Of a stretch of DNA of 59,794 bases, positions 34,210 to 42,493 are shown in pieces; within the stretch, counting starts at the first letter, position 1; every line of letters starts with the position of its first letter. This stretch comes from an uncultured Pelagibacteraceae bacterium. Lineage in GTDB: Bacteria; Pseudomonadota; Alphaproteobacteria; Pelagibacterales; Pelagibacteraceae. The DNA lies in contig CACAYA010000003.1 of the NCBI GenBank assembly GCA_902536575.1, positions 1 through 59,794 on the forward strand. The letters run 5' to 3'. Below the pieces are notes generated by a model that worked only from the letters and a program-made list of their open reading frames with translations, was not told the DNA's origin and ran no database searches. The translations under genes were made by a program, and so were the position numbers.

Positions 34210-36545
34210 TAATAAAACTTTAGTATATTATTTCTATCTAATCTATCAGTATTTGAGTAAAGAACTTTTCCATCAACCACATTTTTTTTTTTAAAAACCT
34301 CTATGATAGTATTTTTTGAGGAAAATTTAGCTTTTTGCCCTGTTTTAGGATCCACTACCATCATAATTGTATTTTCAGCTGCCTTAAATGGTCTGGCATC
34401 TGATTTTTTTACAGCTTGTTTAATAAAATCTTTAAAAATTGGTAGTGCAGTTTTTGAACCAGTTTCATATTTTCCAAGAGGTGAGGGGTTATCTGAACCC
34501 ACATAAACCCCAACTAATAAGTTTGAGGTAAATCCAATAAACCAAGTGTCCGAGTTTTTGTTTGTCGTTCCAGTTTTGCCAGCAATATTTAAGTTTAAAT
34601 CTCTAAGTTTTTTTCCTGTACCTCTTTGAACAACACCTTCAAGGATTGAAGTCATTTGGTATGCAGTTTCAGGTGAAAAAATTTGATTGTAATTATTTTT
34701 TATTTTTGGATAATCGTTACTCAAGTAAGAAATTTGTTCACAATCTATACACTGCCTCAAGTTATTATTGTATATAGTATTACCTTCACTATCTTGAATT
34801 CTATCAATTAATATTGGCTCAACAAGTTTTCCACCATTTATGAAAGCTGAATAAGCTGACGTTAAATTTATAAGTGTAGTCTCAGCAGAGCCTAATGATA
34901 TAGACAATAATTCCTCTGGATTTTCATAAATTTTGAGATCTTTTGAAAAATTTACAATTCTTTCTATGCCAAGGTTCTGAGCAATTCGTACAGTCATTAA
35001 ATTTCTAGATTTTTCCAATCCAGTTCGAAGTGTAGATGGACCATAAAATTTTTTTCCATAATTTTCAGGTTTCCACATCTTTAAATCATCACCTTGATCC
35101 AAAACTAAAGGTGCGTCTAACACTAACGATGTTGGAGTATAATTATTTTCTAATGCCAATGCATAAACAAATGGTTTAAAAGCAGATCCTGGCTGTCTAT
35201 TTGCTTGGGTTGCTCTATTAAATTCACTTTTTTTAAAACTAAATCCACCGCTAAGTGCCAAAATCCTACCAGTATAAGGATCCATAACAACAATTCCTCC
35301 ATTAATTTTAGGTAATTGTTTTAAACTAAATTTTTTATCACTTATTTTTTTTACATATATAATATTTCCTGGTTGTAATAAATTATTAAAATCTTTTTTG
35401 GTCCAAGAAATATCTTTGTACTCAATAATACCTTGAATTTTATCCTCAGTCTCAATTTCTGCTGAAAATTTATTTATTTTTTTTACTATTGCTAGTGACC
35501 AATCAATTGATTTTTCTAACTCAAACTTTTTTAAATCTAAATTCCATTTATTATTATAAATCTTGCTTGTTAATGGTCCTCTCCAACCTTTTCTTTGATC
35601 ATATGAAATTAATCCATTTCTCAAAGATTTTGTAGCAATTTTTTGAAACTCTAAATTGATAGGTGTATTTATATTGAAACCTTGTTTATATACTTTATCA
35701 TAAGTAAAGTTTTCGATTACTTTTTTTCTTACATCCTCAATAAAATATTGTGCATCTTCTAAGTAAATTTTCTTATTTTTGCTTAATATAATTTCTTTAG
35801 TTTTTAAATTTTCATACCACTCAGAAGTTATATAATTATTATCTAATAAATTTTTTAAAACTAAATTTCTTCTAAATTTTGCAACTTCAATATCTCTATA
35901 TGGATTGTACCTACTTGGAGCCTTAGGTAATGCGGCTAATAATGCAGCTTCCGAATAATTTATATCCCTTATTGATTTGTCAAAATATTCTAAGCTAGCA
36001 GCAGCTATTCCATAAGCTCCACTTCCTAAGTATATTTGATTTAGATATAATTCTAAAATTCTTTCTTTAGAAAGTGCTCTCTCTATCCTAAAAGCCAAAA
36101 TTGCTTCTTTAATTTTTCTATTAATACTTACCTCATTTGTTAACAAAAAATTTTTAGCAACTTGTTGGGTTATTGTTGAGGCACCCTCTAATCGCTTAGA
36201 GGAAATAATATTAGATATATTATTAACTAATGCTCTTAATATCCCTTTAGCATCTACACCTGGATGTGAAAAAAAATTTTTATCCTCTGCAGATAAAAAT
36301 GCATTTATTACATTTTTGGGGATTGAGCCGTAAGGCACAAAAACTCTTTTTTCCTTAGAAAAATCTGCAACAAGCTCTCCTTCTCCTGAATAAACCTTAC
36401 TTGAAACAGATGGTTTGTAATTTTTTAAAAATTTGTAGTCTGGAATATCATTTGAATAAGTCCACAAAACACCAACTATCAAAACACTAGCTAAAAGAAC
36501 TATAGATATAGAAATAAGAAGAATATTTTTTAAAAAATTATGCAT
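34209..36545 (-). CDS. mrcA: Penicillin-binding protein 1A
   Basis: A 778 aa bifunctional class A PBP in the inner membrane with its enzyme domains outside. One N-terminal helix (residues 8-28) is followed by the GT51 glycosyltransferase (ISAEDKNFFSHPGVD-type motif near 90, GASTITQQVAKNF near 123, and ALSKERILELYLNQIYLG near 160). The transpeptidase follows: GSAFKPFVYAL (SxxK), KSRNLMT (SxN) and GKTGTTN (KTG). It is divergent from RNase E/G. Typical alphaproteobacteria have rne, an amidase and the PBP in one direction; here the amidase is absent and rne is inverted relative to the PBP gene. Confidence 0.95.
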   Translation of the reverse strand: MHNFLKNILLISISIVLLASVLIVGVLWTYSNDIPDYKFLKNYKPSVSSKVYSGEGELVADFSKEKRVFVPYGSIPKNVINAFLSAEDKNFFSHPGVDAKGILRALVNNISNIISSKRLEGASTITQQVAKNFLLTNEVSINRKIKEAILAFRIERALSKERILELYLNQIYLGSGAYGIAAASLEYFDKSIRDINYSEAALLAALPKAPSRYNPYRDIEVAKFRRNLVLKNLLDNNYITSEWYENLKTKEIILSKNKKIYLEDAQYFIEDVRKKVIENFTYDKVYKQGFNINTPINLEFQKIATKSLRNGLISYDQRKGWRGPLTSKIYNNKWNLDLKKFELEKSIDWSLAIVKKINKFSAEIETEDKIQGIIEYKDISWTKKDFNNLLQPGNIIYVKKISDKKFSLKQLPKINGGIVVMDPYTGRILALSGGFSFKKSEFNRATQANRQPGSAFKPFVYALALENNYTPTSLVLDAPLVLDQGDDLKMWKPENYGKKFYGPSTLRTGLEKSRNLMTVRIAQNLGIERIVNFSKDLKIYENPEELLSISLGSAETTLINLTSAYSAFINGGKLVEPILIDRIQDSEGNTIYNNNLRQCIDCEQISYLSNDYPKIKNNYNQIFSPETAYQMTSILEGVVQRGTGKKLRDLNLNIAGKTGTTNKNSDTWFIGFTSNLLVGVYVGSDNPSPLGKYETGSKTALPIFKDFIKQAVKKSDARPFKAAENTIMMVVDPKTGQKAKFSSKNTIIEVFKKKNVVDGKVLYSNTDRLDRNNILKFY

Positions 36546-36648
36546 TTTAATTCCATTATATCTTGGAATTTGTTAAAGATAAGGCACATGAATTAAACAA
36601 AATTTATTTAAACTTAGAAAATTTAATGAAATCAACAATTATATTATT

Positions 36649-38451
36649 ATGGAAAAAAATTTATATATTGATGCTTCGCATCCAAATGAAACTAGAGTTG
36701 TTCTTAAATCTGACGAAAATATTGAAGATTACGAATACGAAGGTTTAAAAAATAACCTAATAAAAAATAATATTTATTTAGGAAAAGTAAGTAGAATTGA
36801 GCCATCACTTCAGGCAGCTTTTATTGACTTTGGAAGAGATAGACATGGCTTTCTGTCTTTTAATGACATCCAATCAGATTATTATCAAATACCAAAGGCT
36901 GATTTAGATAAAATTAAAGAAGAAGAAGAGAAGGCTAGAGAAGAACTTTCAAAACAAGTTGAGGCTAAAGAGGAAGAAAATATTGCAGAAGGAAAATTAG
37001 AGATAGATGATCCTATTGAAAAAGAAATAGAAAGTCAGGCAGAAAATAAAGAAATCATAGACGAAAAGAATAATACTGAAGATGGAAAAGAAAAAAAGAA
37101 AGAAAATAAGTTTAGGTTTAAAAGATATAAAATTCAGGAAGTTATAAAACCAAATCAGGTTATACTTGTTCAAGTTATCAAAGATGAAAGAGGTCAAAAA
37201 GGAGCTGCTCTCAGTACTTTCATCTCAATTGCTGGAAAATATATAGTATTAATGCCGAATACACCAAAAGGAGGAGGTATTTCAAGAAAAATTTTTAATC
37301 CCACTGATAGAAAAAAAATAAGAACAATTTTAAATGAAATCGAAATTCCAAAAGAAATGGGATTAATTGTTAGAACAGCGGGTAGTAATAAAACTAAAAA
37401 TGAAATTAATAATGATTTAACAACTCTTATAAAAACCTGGAGTCAAATTAAAGATAATGCAATTAATTCTATTGCTCCATCACTTATTTATCAAGAGAGT
37501 GAAATTATTAAAAGAACATTGAGAGACATGTTTGATGATAATACTCAAAATATTATTGTAGAAGGTACAGATGGTTATAAAAAAGCACAGTCTTTTATGA
37601 AATCAATGATGCCATCAAAAGTTAAAAAAGTAAAAAAATATAGAGGCAAAGTACCGTTGTTCATTGAGGAAAATATTGAGCAAAAATTAAATCAAATCTT
37701 TGACTCTGAAATTAAACTTAAATCAGGAGGTTATTTAGTTATTAATCCCACTGAAGCATTAGTATCCATAGATATAAACTCGGGAAGCTCCATAAAAGGC
37801 AAAAATGTTGAAAGCACAGCGTTAGACACAAACATCGAAGCAGCAGAGGAAATTGCAAGACAAATTAAAATTAGAGATTTATCTGGTTTAATTATAATAG
37901 ATTTTATCGACATGCTAAGTTATGGAAACAGACGATTAGTTGAAAGAAAACTAAAAGAAAAATGCAGGTCAGATAGAGCTAGAATACAAATAGGCAGAAT
38001 AAGTAACTTTGGTCTTCTAGAGATGTCTAGACAAAGATTAAGAGAAAGTGCCATTAAATGGAAAATTACTTTAACAGACGAGTCATTTGCACAGAAACTG
38101 CTTAAAATTGTCGAATTAAAAGCAGTTTTAAATAAAGCAAAATTTGTAGAGCTAAAAGTTTGTAAAAAAATTTCTGATTTTTTAAAAGAAAACTTTGTTA
38201 ATGATTTAACTTATTTTGAAAAAAAAAATAAGATGACAATAGATATAGTCAGTGACAATTCATTAATTATTCCTGAATATATAATAAATGTTCAAAACAA
38301 GTCTAAAAAAACTATAGAATTGGTAGAGTATTATGAAAAACTAAAAAATTTAGAACTTCACAATAAAGAGGATAAAATAATCAAAGATAAAGAAAAAAAA
38401 ACTTTTAAAAAAACTTATAAAAAAAAAAGATTTTATAAAAAATCTAAATAA
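36649..38451 (+). CDS. rne: Ribonuclease E/G
   Basis: A 600 aa endoribonuclease for mRNA turnover and RNA processing. An N-terminal S1 domain (NIYLGKVSRIEPSLQAAFID) is split by an acidic Glu/Lys-rich insert (about residues 90-160), as in other alphaproteobacteria. Catalytic Mg ligands are D375 (VSIDINSGS) and D418 (IIIDFIDM), spaced 43 residues apart as in E. coli. The zinc-link CPxCxG expected about 60 residues later is absent: after LEMSRQRLRESA comes IKWKITLTDE, with no Cys pair. The scaffold C terminus is missing and replaced by a Lys-rich tail. It is divergent from pbp1A. Confidence 0.93.
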   Translation: MEKNLYIDASHPNETRVVLKSDENIEDYEYEGLKNNLIKNNIYLGKVSRIEPSLQAAFIDFGRDRHGFLSFNDIQSDYYQIPKADLDKIKEEEEKAREELSKQVEAKEEENIAEGKLEIDDPIEKEIESQAENKEIIDEKNNTEDGKEKKKENKFRFKRYKIQEVIKPNQVILVQVIKDERGQKGAALSTFISIAGKYIVLMPNTPKGGGISRKIFNPTDRKKIRTILNEIEIPKEMGLIVRTAGSNKTKNEINNDLTTLIKTWSQIKDNAINSIAPSLIYQESEIIKRTLRDMFDDNTQNIIVEGTDGYKKAQSFMKSMMPSKVKKVKKYRGKVPLFIEENIEQKLNQIFDSEIKLKSGGYLVINPTEALVSIDINSGSSIKGKNVESTALDTNIEAAEEIARQIKIRDLSGLIIIDFIDMLSYGNRRLVERKLKEKCRSDRARIQIGRISNFGLLEMSRQRLRESAIKWKITLTDESFAQKLLKIVELKAVLNKAKFVELKVCKKISDFLKENFVNDLTYFEKKNKMTIDIVSDNSLIIPEYIINVQNKSKKTIELVEYYEKLKNLELHNKEDKIIKDKEKKTFKKTYKKKRFYKKSK

Positions 38452-39217
38452 TTCCTTCAATCGGAGATGAGGGATTTCCCATTAATGTTTTGGATATTCT
38501 ACCAGAGTTGTAAGATTGTCTGCCAGCTAAAACTGCATTTTTAAAAGCTAACGCCATTTCAAATGGTTTTTTTGCTTTTGCTATTGCTGTATTTACTAAA
38601 ACACCATCACAGCCTAGCTCCATTGCAATCGTTGCATCTGACGCTTGACCCAAGCCAGCATCGATAATAACAGGAAGCTTAGTTTGCTTTCGAATAATTT
38701 GAATGTTAATTTTATTTAATATTCCTAATCCAGAGCCAATCGGTGCTGCCAAAGGCATAATTGCATCTGCTCCTGAATTTTCTAATCGTTTTGCCATTAA
38801 AGGATCATCATTACAATAAACCATAACCTTAAACCCCTCCTTGGCAAGGACTTCCGTTGTTTTTAAAGTTTCAATCATGTCAGGAAATAAATTTGTTTTG
38901 TCACCTAAAACCTCTAGCTTGATTAGCTTCCATCCTCCAATTTCTCTTGCCAGTCTTAGGGTTCTTAAAGCATCTTTTGAGTTGAAACAGCCTGCTGTAT
39001 TTGGGAGATACGTAATTTTTTTTGGATCAATGTAATCCATTAGAAGTGGTTTGTTTTTATTTGAAATATTCACACGTCTCACAGCAACTGTAACAATTTC
39101 TGCACCAGAAAATTTTATTGCCTTTGCACATTCTGACATGCTTTTATATTTTCCAGTTCCAACTATTAATCTTGAATCAAATTTTTTTTTTGCGATTATT
39201 AACTTGTCTTTTTTCAA
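38444..39217 (-). CDS. thiG: Thiazole synthase
   Basis: About 257 aa from a TTG start at 39217. It makes the thiazole phosphate of thiamine from 1-deoxyxylulose 5-phosphate, a glycine- or tyrosine-derived imine and ThiS-thiocarboxylate. SRLIVGTGKYKS opens the barrel, KLEVLGDKTNLFPD holds the active-site lysine region, and VIIDAGLGQASDATIAMELG binds phosphate. A longer start at TTG 39232 lies inside thiS. I prefer 39217 because GGAGGAGG stands 5 bases upstream. It is co-transcribed with thiS. Confidence 0.93.
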   Translation of the reverse strand: MKKDKLIIAKKKFDSRLIVGTGKYKSMSECAKAIKFSGAEIVTVAVRRVNISNKNKPLLMDYIDPKKITYLPNTAGCFNSKDALRTLRLAREIGGWKLIKLEVLGDKTNLFPDMIETLKTTEVLAKEGFKVMVYCNDDPLMAKRLENSGADAIMPLAAPIGSGLGILNKINIQIIRKQTKLPVIIDAGLGQASDATIAMELGCDGVLVNTAIAKAKKPFEMALAFKNAVLAGRQSYNSGRISKTLMGNPSSPIEGII

Positions 39218-39218
39218 A

Positions 39219-39428
39219 CTATCCTCCTCCAATAAAATGAACTATTTCAATTTTATCATCTTTTTTTAAATTTATATTTCTAGTTTTTTTTTTATCAATA
39301 ATTTCTTGATTTAATTCAATTGCAACTTTATTTAATGGAATATTAAGATTTTTTAGAAGATCAGACAATTTAGAGTTATTCAAAACTGTTTTAATTTTAC
39401 CATTTACTTTTATTTTTATTTTTTTCAT
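39219..39428 (-). CDS. thiS: Sulfur carrier protein ThiS
   Basis: A 69 aa ubiquitin-fold sulfur carrier. It ends IVHFIGGG, giving the di-Gly C terminus that is adenylylated and thiocarboxylated to donate sulfur to ThiG. LSDLLKNLNIPLNKVAIELNQEII matches the family core. It begins 16 bases from the divergent aroQ. Its last codons also form the ribosome site for thiG. No ThiF or thiazole-imine oxidase gene is adjacent. Confidence 0.9.
   Translation of the reverse strand: MKKIKIKVNGKIKTVLNNSKLSDLLKNLNIPLNKVAIELNQEIIDKKKTRNINLKKDDKIEIVHFIGGG
39222..39230 (-). promoter_or_regulatory. thiG Shine-Dalgarno embedded in the ThiS Gly codons
   Basis: GGAGGAGGA on the minus strand encodes the final three glycines of ThiS and sits 4-5 bases before the TTG start of thiG at 39217. 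The match to the anti-Shine-Dalgarno sequence is far stronger than at most genes here, and it decides the start. Confidence 0.8.
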
Positions 39429-39444
39429 CGTATATAAGTGCTGA

Positions 39445-39891
39445 ATGACTAATAAAATAATTATTATTAATGGACCAAATCTTAATCTATTAGGTGAAAG
39501 AGAACAATCACAATATGGATCAGATACATTTGAAGAATTAAAAGAAAAATGCTTAACAAAATCAAAGGAAATTGGTTTAGAGGTAAACTTTACTCAATCA
39601 AATTTGGAAGGTGAAATTGTAAATATTATTCAAGAAGCTAGAAAAGAATACAAAGGAATGATAATTAATGCAGCAGGGTTTACACATACTTCGGTAGCAA
39701 TTAGAGATGCTATTAGTCTGTTTAAAAAACCAATAATCGAATTACATATATCTAATATTTATAAAAGAGAGGAGTTTAGACACAAATCTTTAATAAGTGA
39801 CATAGCAACTGGTGGTATTTTTGGTTTAGGTACTGAAGGTTATATTTTAGCCATAATTTCTATACAAAAGATCATAGAGAATGAAAATTGA
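39445..39891 (+). CDS. aroQ: 3-Dehydroquinate dehydratase, type II
   Basis: A 148 aa dodecameric enzyme of the shikimate pathway. IINGPNLNLLGEREQSQYG (residues 6-24) holds the catalytic Tyr and Arg region. NAAGFTHTSVAIRDA has the Asn/His residues, and ELHISNIYKREEFRHKS is the lid and His region. The end overlaps accB by 11 bases, forming aroQ-accB-accC as in many alphaproteobacteria. Confidence 0.95.
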   Translation: MTNKIIIINGPNLNLLGEREQSQYGSDTFEELKEKCLTKSKEIGLEVNFTQSNLEGEIVNIIQEARKEYKGMIINAAGFTHTSVAIRDAISLFKKPIIELHISNIYKREEFRHKSLISDIATGGIFGLGTEGYILAIISIQKIIENEN

Positions 39892-40315
39892 TAAAAAAAT
39901 TATTAAAGAATTAAACGAATATTTAGAAGAGTTTAATCTTACTGAAATAGAAATCGCTGAGAAAGATACCAAAATAAAGGTATCTAAAAATATAGGAACT
40001 AACATTAATCAGCCTTCAGTTGTTGCAAATAATTTACCAACTGAAAAAGATATTACAGAAAATAATCAAAGTATTAAAAATGGTATTGAGGTTTCATCTC
40101 CAATAATTGGAACTGCATACCATGCTCCTGAGCCAGGTGCAAAGAAATTTATTGAAGTGGGTAAAAAAATTAAAAAAGGTGACACAATAATGATAGTTGA
40201 AGCTATGAAGACTATGAATCATGTGCCCTCCTCATCTGATGGGATTGTTAAAGAAATATGTGTCGAGGACGGCCAACCAGTTGAGTTTGGTCAAACTCTT
40301 ATAGTTTTAGAATAA
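39881..40315 (+). CDS. accB: Biotin carboxyl carrier protein of acetyl-CoA carboxylase
   Basis: A 144 aa carrier. The biotinylated lysine is K110 in VEAMKTMNHV within the C-terminal lipoyl-like domain. An N-terminal helical segment (IIKELNEYLEEFNLTEIEI) and a short linker precede it. It carries the carboxyl group made by AccC for malonyl-CoA synthesis. It overlaps aroQ and lies 3 bases before accC, so coexpression in fixed ratio is likely. Confidence 0.94.
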   Translation: MKIDKKIIKELNEYLEEFNLTEIEIAEKDTKIKVSKNIGTNINQPSVVANNLPTEKDITENNQSIKNGIEVSSPIIGTAYHAPEPGAKKFIEVGKKIKKGDTIMIVEAMKTMNHVPSSSDGIVKEICVEDGQPVEFGQTLIVLE

Positions 40316-40318
40316 ATA

Positions 40319-41656
40319 ATGTTTAAAAAAATTTTAATTGCTAACCGTGGGGAAATTGCGGTTAGAATTATTAGAGCCTGTAAAGAATGGGGTATATCAA
40401 CTGTCGCTGTCCATTCTGATGTTGATCGAGATAGTATGCATGTTAGACTTGCTGATGAGAGTGTTTGTATTGGCTCCCACCAACCAGAAAATAGTTATTT
40501 AAATATTCCTGCATTAATGTCTGCTATAGAACTAACTAGTGCTGAAGCTGTTCATCCTGGTTATGGTTTTCTTTCAGAGAATTCAAATTTTGCGAAAATA
40601 TTAGAGGAAAATAAAATTAAATTTATTGGAGCGTCTTCCAAATTAATAGCGATGATGGGAGATAAAATTCAAGCAAAAAAAGTAGCAAAAGAAAATGGAT
40701 TGCCAGTTATAGAAGGTTCTGAGGGTGGTGTAAAAGATATAGCTCAAGCTAAGGAACTTTGTAAAAAAATTGGTTTTCCTGTTTTAATTAAAGCCTCAGG
40801 TGGCGGTGGAGGAAAAGGTATGAAAATAGTTTATAAAGAAGAGGAATTTGAAACATTATTCTCTACTGCTAAATCAGAGGCACAAAAATATTTTGGCAAT
40901 GACGAAGTTTACATTGAAAAATTTTTTCAAAATCCTAGGCATATTGAGGTACAGATTTTAGCTGGCAAAAACCGAGTTGTGCATCTTCATGAAAGAGATT
41001 GTTCAGTCCAAAGGAGACATCAAAAACTTATTGAGGAGACACCTAGTCCAGTTTTAAACAACGAAGTTAGAAAAGATCTTTTTGAAAAAACAGTGAATAT
41101 GGTTGAAAAAATTGGTTATATGGGTGCAGGGACAGTCGAATTTATATATGAAGATGGTAAATTCTATTTTCTTGAGATGAATACTAGGGTTCAAGTAGAA
41201 CACCCAGTAACAGAAATGGTTACAGGGATTGATATTATCAAAGAGCAAATTTGGATTGCGTTTTCAGATGAGACAGCATTGGAGCAAAGCGATATTAATC
41301 CAAGAGGCCATGCAATAGAGTGTAGAATTAATGCTGAAGATGCAAGTAAAAACTTCCAGCCTTCTCCAGGGACTATTGGGATGTGTCATCAACCTTCTGG
41401 TTTTAGAACAAGAGTAGACGGAGCTATATACCAAGGCTATAAGGTAACTCCTTATTACGACAGTATGATTTGTAAGTTAATTTGTCATGGTCGAAATAGA
41501 TTAGAAGCAATTCAAAGAATGAATAGATCTTTGGATGAATTTGTAATTGAAGGAATAACAACAACTATTCCTTTACATAAAAAACTATTAAATCATAAAA
41601 AATTTATCGAATCTGACTTCAATGTAGGATGGATAGATAAAGAAAAAATTATTTAA
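40319..41656 (+). CDS. accC: Biotin carboxylase of acetyl-CoA carboxylase
   Basis: A 445 aa ATP-grasp enzyme that carboxylates biotin on AccB. ILIANRGEIAVRIIRACKE opens it, SGGGGGKGMKIV is the ATP Gly-rich loop, and RDCSVQRRHQKLIEE, FLEMNTRVQVEHPVTE and HAIECRINAEDA are the catalytic blocks. The length is standard. Its stop shares TTAA with the convergent DUF2155 gene. The aat gene often found next in alphaproteobacteria is absent. Confidence 0.96.
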   Translation: MFKKILIANRGEIAVRIIRACKEWGISTVAVHSDVDRDSMHVRLADESVCIGSHQPENSYLNIPALMSAIELTSAEAVHPGYGFLSENSNFAKILEENKIKFIGASSKLIAMMGDKIQAKKVAKENGLPVIEGSEGGVKDIAQAKELCKKIGFPVLIKASGGGGGKGMKIVYKEEEFETLFSTAKSEAQKYFGNDEVYIEKFFQNPRHIEVQILAGKNRVVHLHERDCSVQRRHQKLIEETPSPVLNNEVRKDLFEKTVNMVEKIGYMGAGTVEFIYEDGKFYFLEMNTRVQVEHPVTEMVTGIDIIKEQIWIAFSDETALEQSDINPRGHAIECRINAEDASKNFQPSPGTIGMCHQPSGFRTRVDGAIYQGYKVTPYYDSMICKLICHGRNRLEAIQRMNRSLDEFVIEGITTTIPLHKKLLNHKKFIESDFNVGWIDKEKII

Positions 41657-42057
41657 TAACAGTTTACAAGCCAAATATCATAAACTGGATGATCAAAAGG
41701 AGTTATTGATGGGCTTGAGGAAAACATCCATCCGTTAAAAACGAAAACTTCATCATTATTAGAATTATTAAGATCAATAACTTGCATATAAGCAGTAATT
41801 TCAGGGTTATCATCAAATTCTGAATTTTTACATTTTAGACTTTTTATTGACAAGTCTTTAAATGGCACTAAATCACCATTTTTTAATTTTAAAAGTGTAT
41901 TTTTGGAACTTATTTTATCTAAAATTTTGATATCTGTGTAATTACCTTCGAAATTACTTTGCGAAAATGCAAATGAAAATAAAGAAAAATAAACAAAAAT
42001 TATTAAGTTTAATTTAAGACTCTTCTTTCCAGCTTTTATATTTTTTTTTAACACCAT
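41653..42057 (-). CDS. DUF2155 family exported protein
   Basis: A 134 aa protein with a signal-like hydrophobic stretch near residues 17-33 (LIIFVYFSLFSFAFS) and then the DUF2155 domain. ILDKISSKNTLLKLKNGDLVPF, LKCKNSEFDDNPE, VFNGWMFSSSPSITPFDHPVYDIW and the final VNCY follow, with two conserved cysteines that may form a disulfide. Its function is unknown. It begins within the last 44 bases of the NDUFA12 gene; the only ATG is there. The pairing with NDUFA12 is conserved in alphaproteobacteria. Confidence 0.82.
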   Translation of the reverse strand: MVLKKNIKAGKKSLKLNLIIFVYFSLFSFAFSQSNFEGNYTDIKILDKISSKNTLLKLKNGDLVPFKDLSIKSLKCKNSEFDDNPEITAYMQVIDLNNSNNDEVFVFNGWMFSSSPSITPFDHPVYDIWLVNCY

Positions 42058-42379
42058 CTTTATTTTTATTGGGATAGTATGCTTGATTAGTACCTGTCAA
42101 ATTAGATTGATGAGGTTTTTGCCATTCATATTTTTCAAGAATATGTTTTTTCTCTATCAAATTGGGAGTAAAATGCATCCAAGAATACCACTCAACTGGA
42201 ATTTTTGATGCATCAATTGTATCAGCATATATAACCCACCTCTTACCTTTTTTACTTTGATAGTATTTATTGCCTAGCTCATCCGTTCCAACTAGTTTTC
42301 CAAAAAAAATAGTTTTTAATCTAGTTTCAAATGTGTCTTGATTCCACCAGATGAAAATTTTTTTTAAAATTGTCAACAT
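42014..42379 (-). CDS. NDUFA12-family complex I accessory subunit
   Basis: A 121 aa homologue of the mitochondrial complex I accessory subunit B17.2/NDUFA12. FFGKLVGTDELGNKYY, RWVIYADTIDASKIPVEWYSWMHF and YEWQKPHQSNLTGTNQAYYP are the family blocks. It is found in alphaproteobacteria and mitochondria and is expected to bind the peripheral arm of NADH dehydrogenase. It is overlapped at its 3' end by the DUF2155 gene. Confidence 0.9.
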   Translation of the reverse strand: MLTILKKIFIWWNQDTFETRLKTIFFGKLVGTDELGNKYYQSKKGKRWVIYADTIDASKIPVEWYSWMHFTPNLIEKKHILEKYEWQKPHQSNLTGTNQAYYPNKNKDGVKKKYKSWKEES

Positions 42380-42493
42380 TATTATTTTTTTATTTTTTCA
42401 ATTAAAAATTGTAAAATTTAAATTAGACTAAAATTTGAATAAGTATATAAATTAAATGATTCATAATTCAAATTAATTTTTAATTGAGGTCAA
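42380..42493. other. 114-base divergent gap before the TSCPD-domain gene
   Basis: The gap separates the NDUFA12 and TSCPD-domain genes, so it must hold both promoters. It is almost all A and T, with small AT palindromes such as CAATT-AAA-AATTG at 42399-42411. GAGG lies near 42486-42489 before the plus-strand ATG. No confident promoter or operator can be assigned. Confidence 0.3.

Noticed and set aside
36563..36748. 61-aa plus-strand ORF before and overlapping RNase E/G
   Set aside because: It runs into the rne coding region in another frame, has no recognisable motif and is typical AT-rich chance reading.
42399..42411. CAATT-AAA-AATTG hairpin before the TSCPD gene
   Set aside because: Five AT-rich pairs with a three-base loop are expected by chance in such sequence, and no T-run or operator context supports it.
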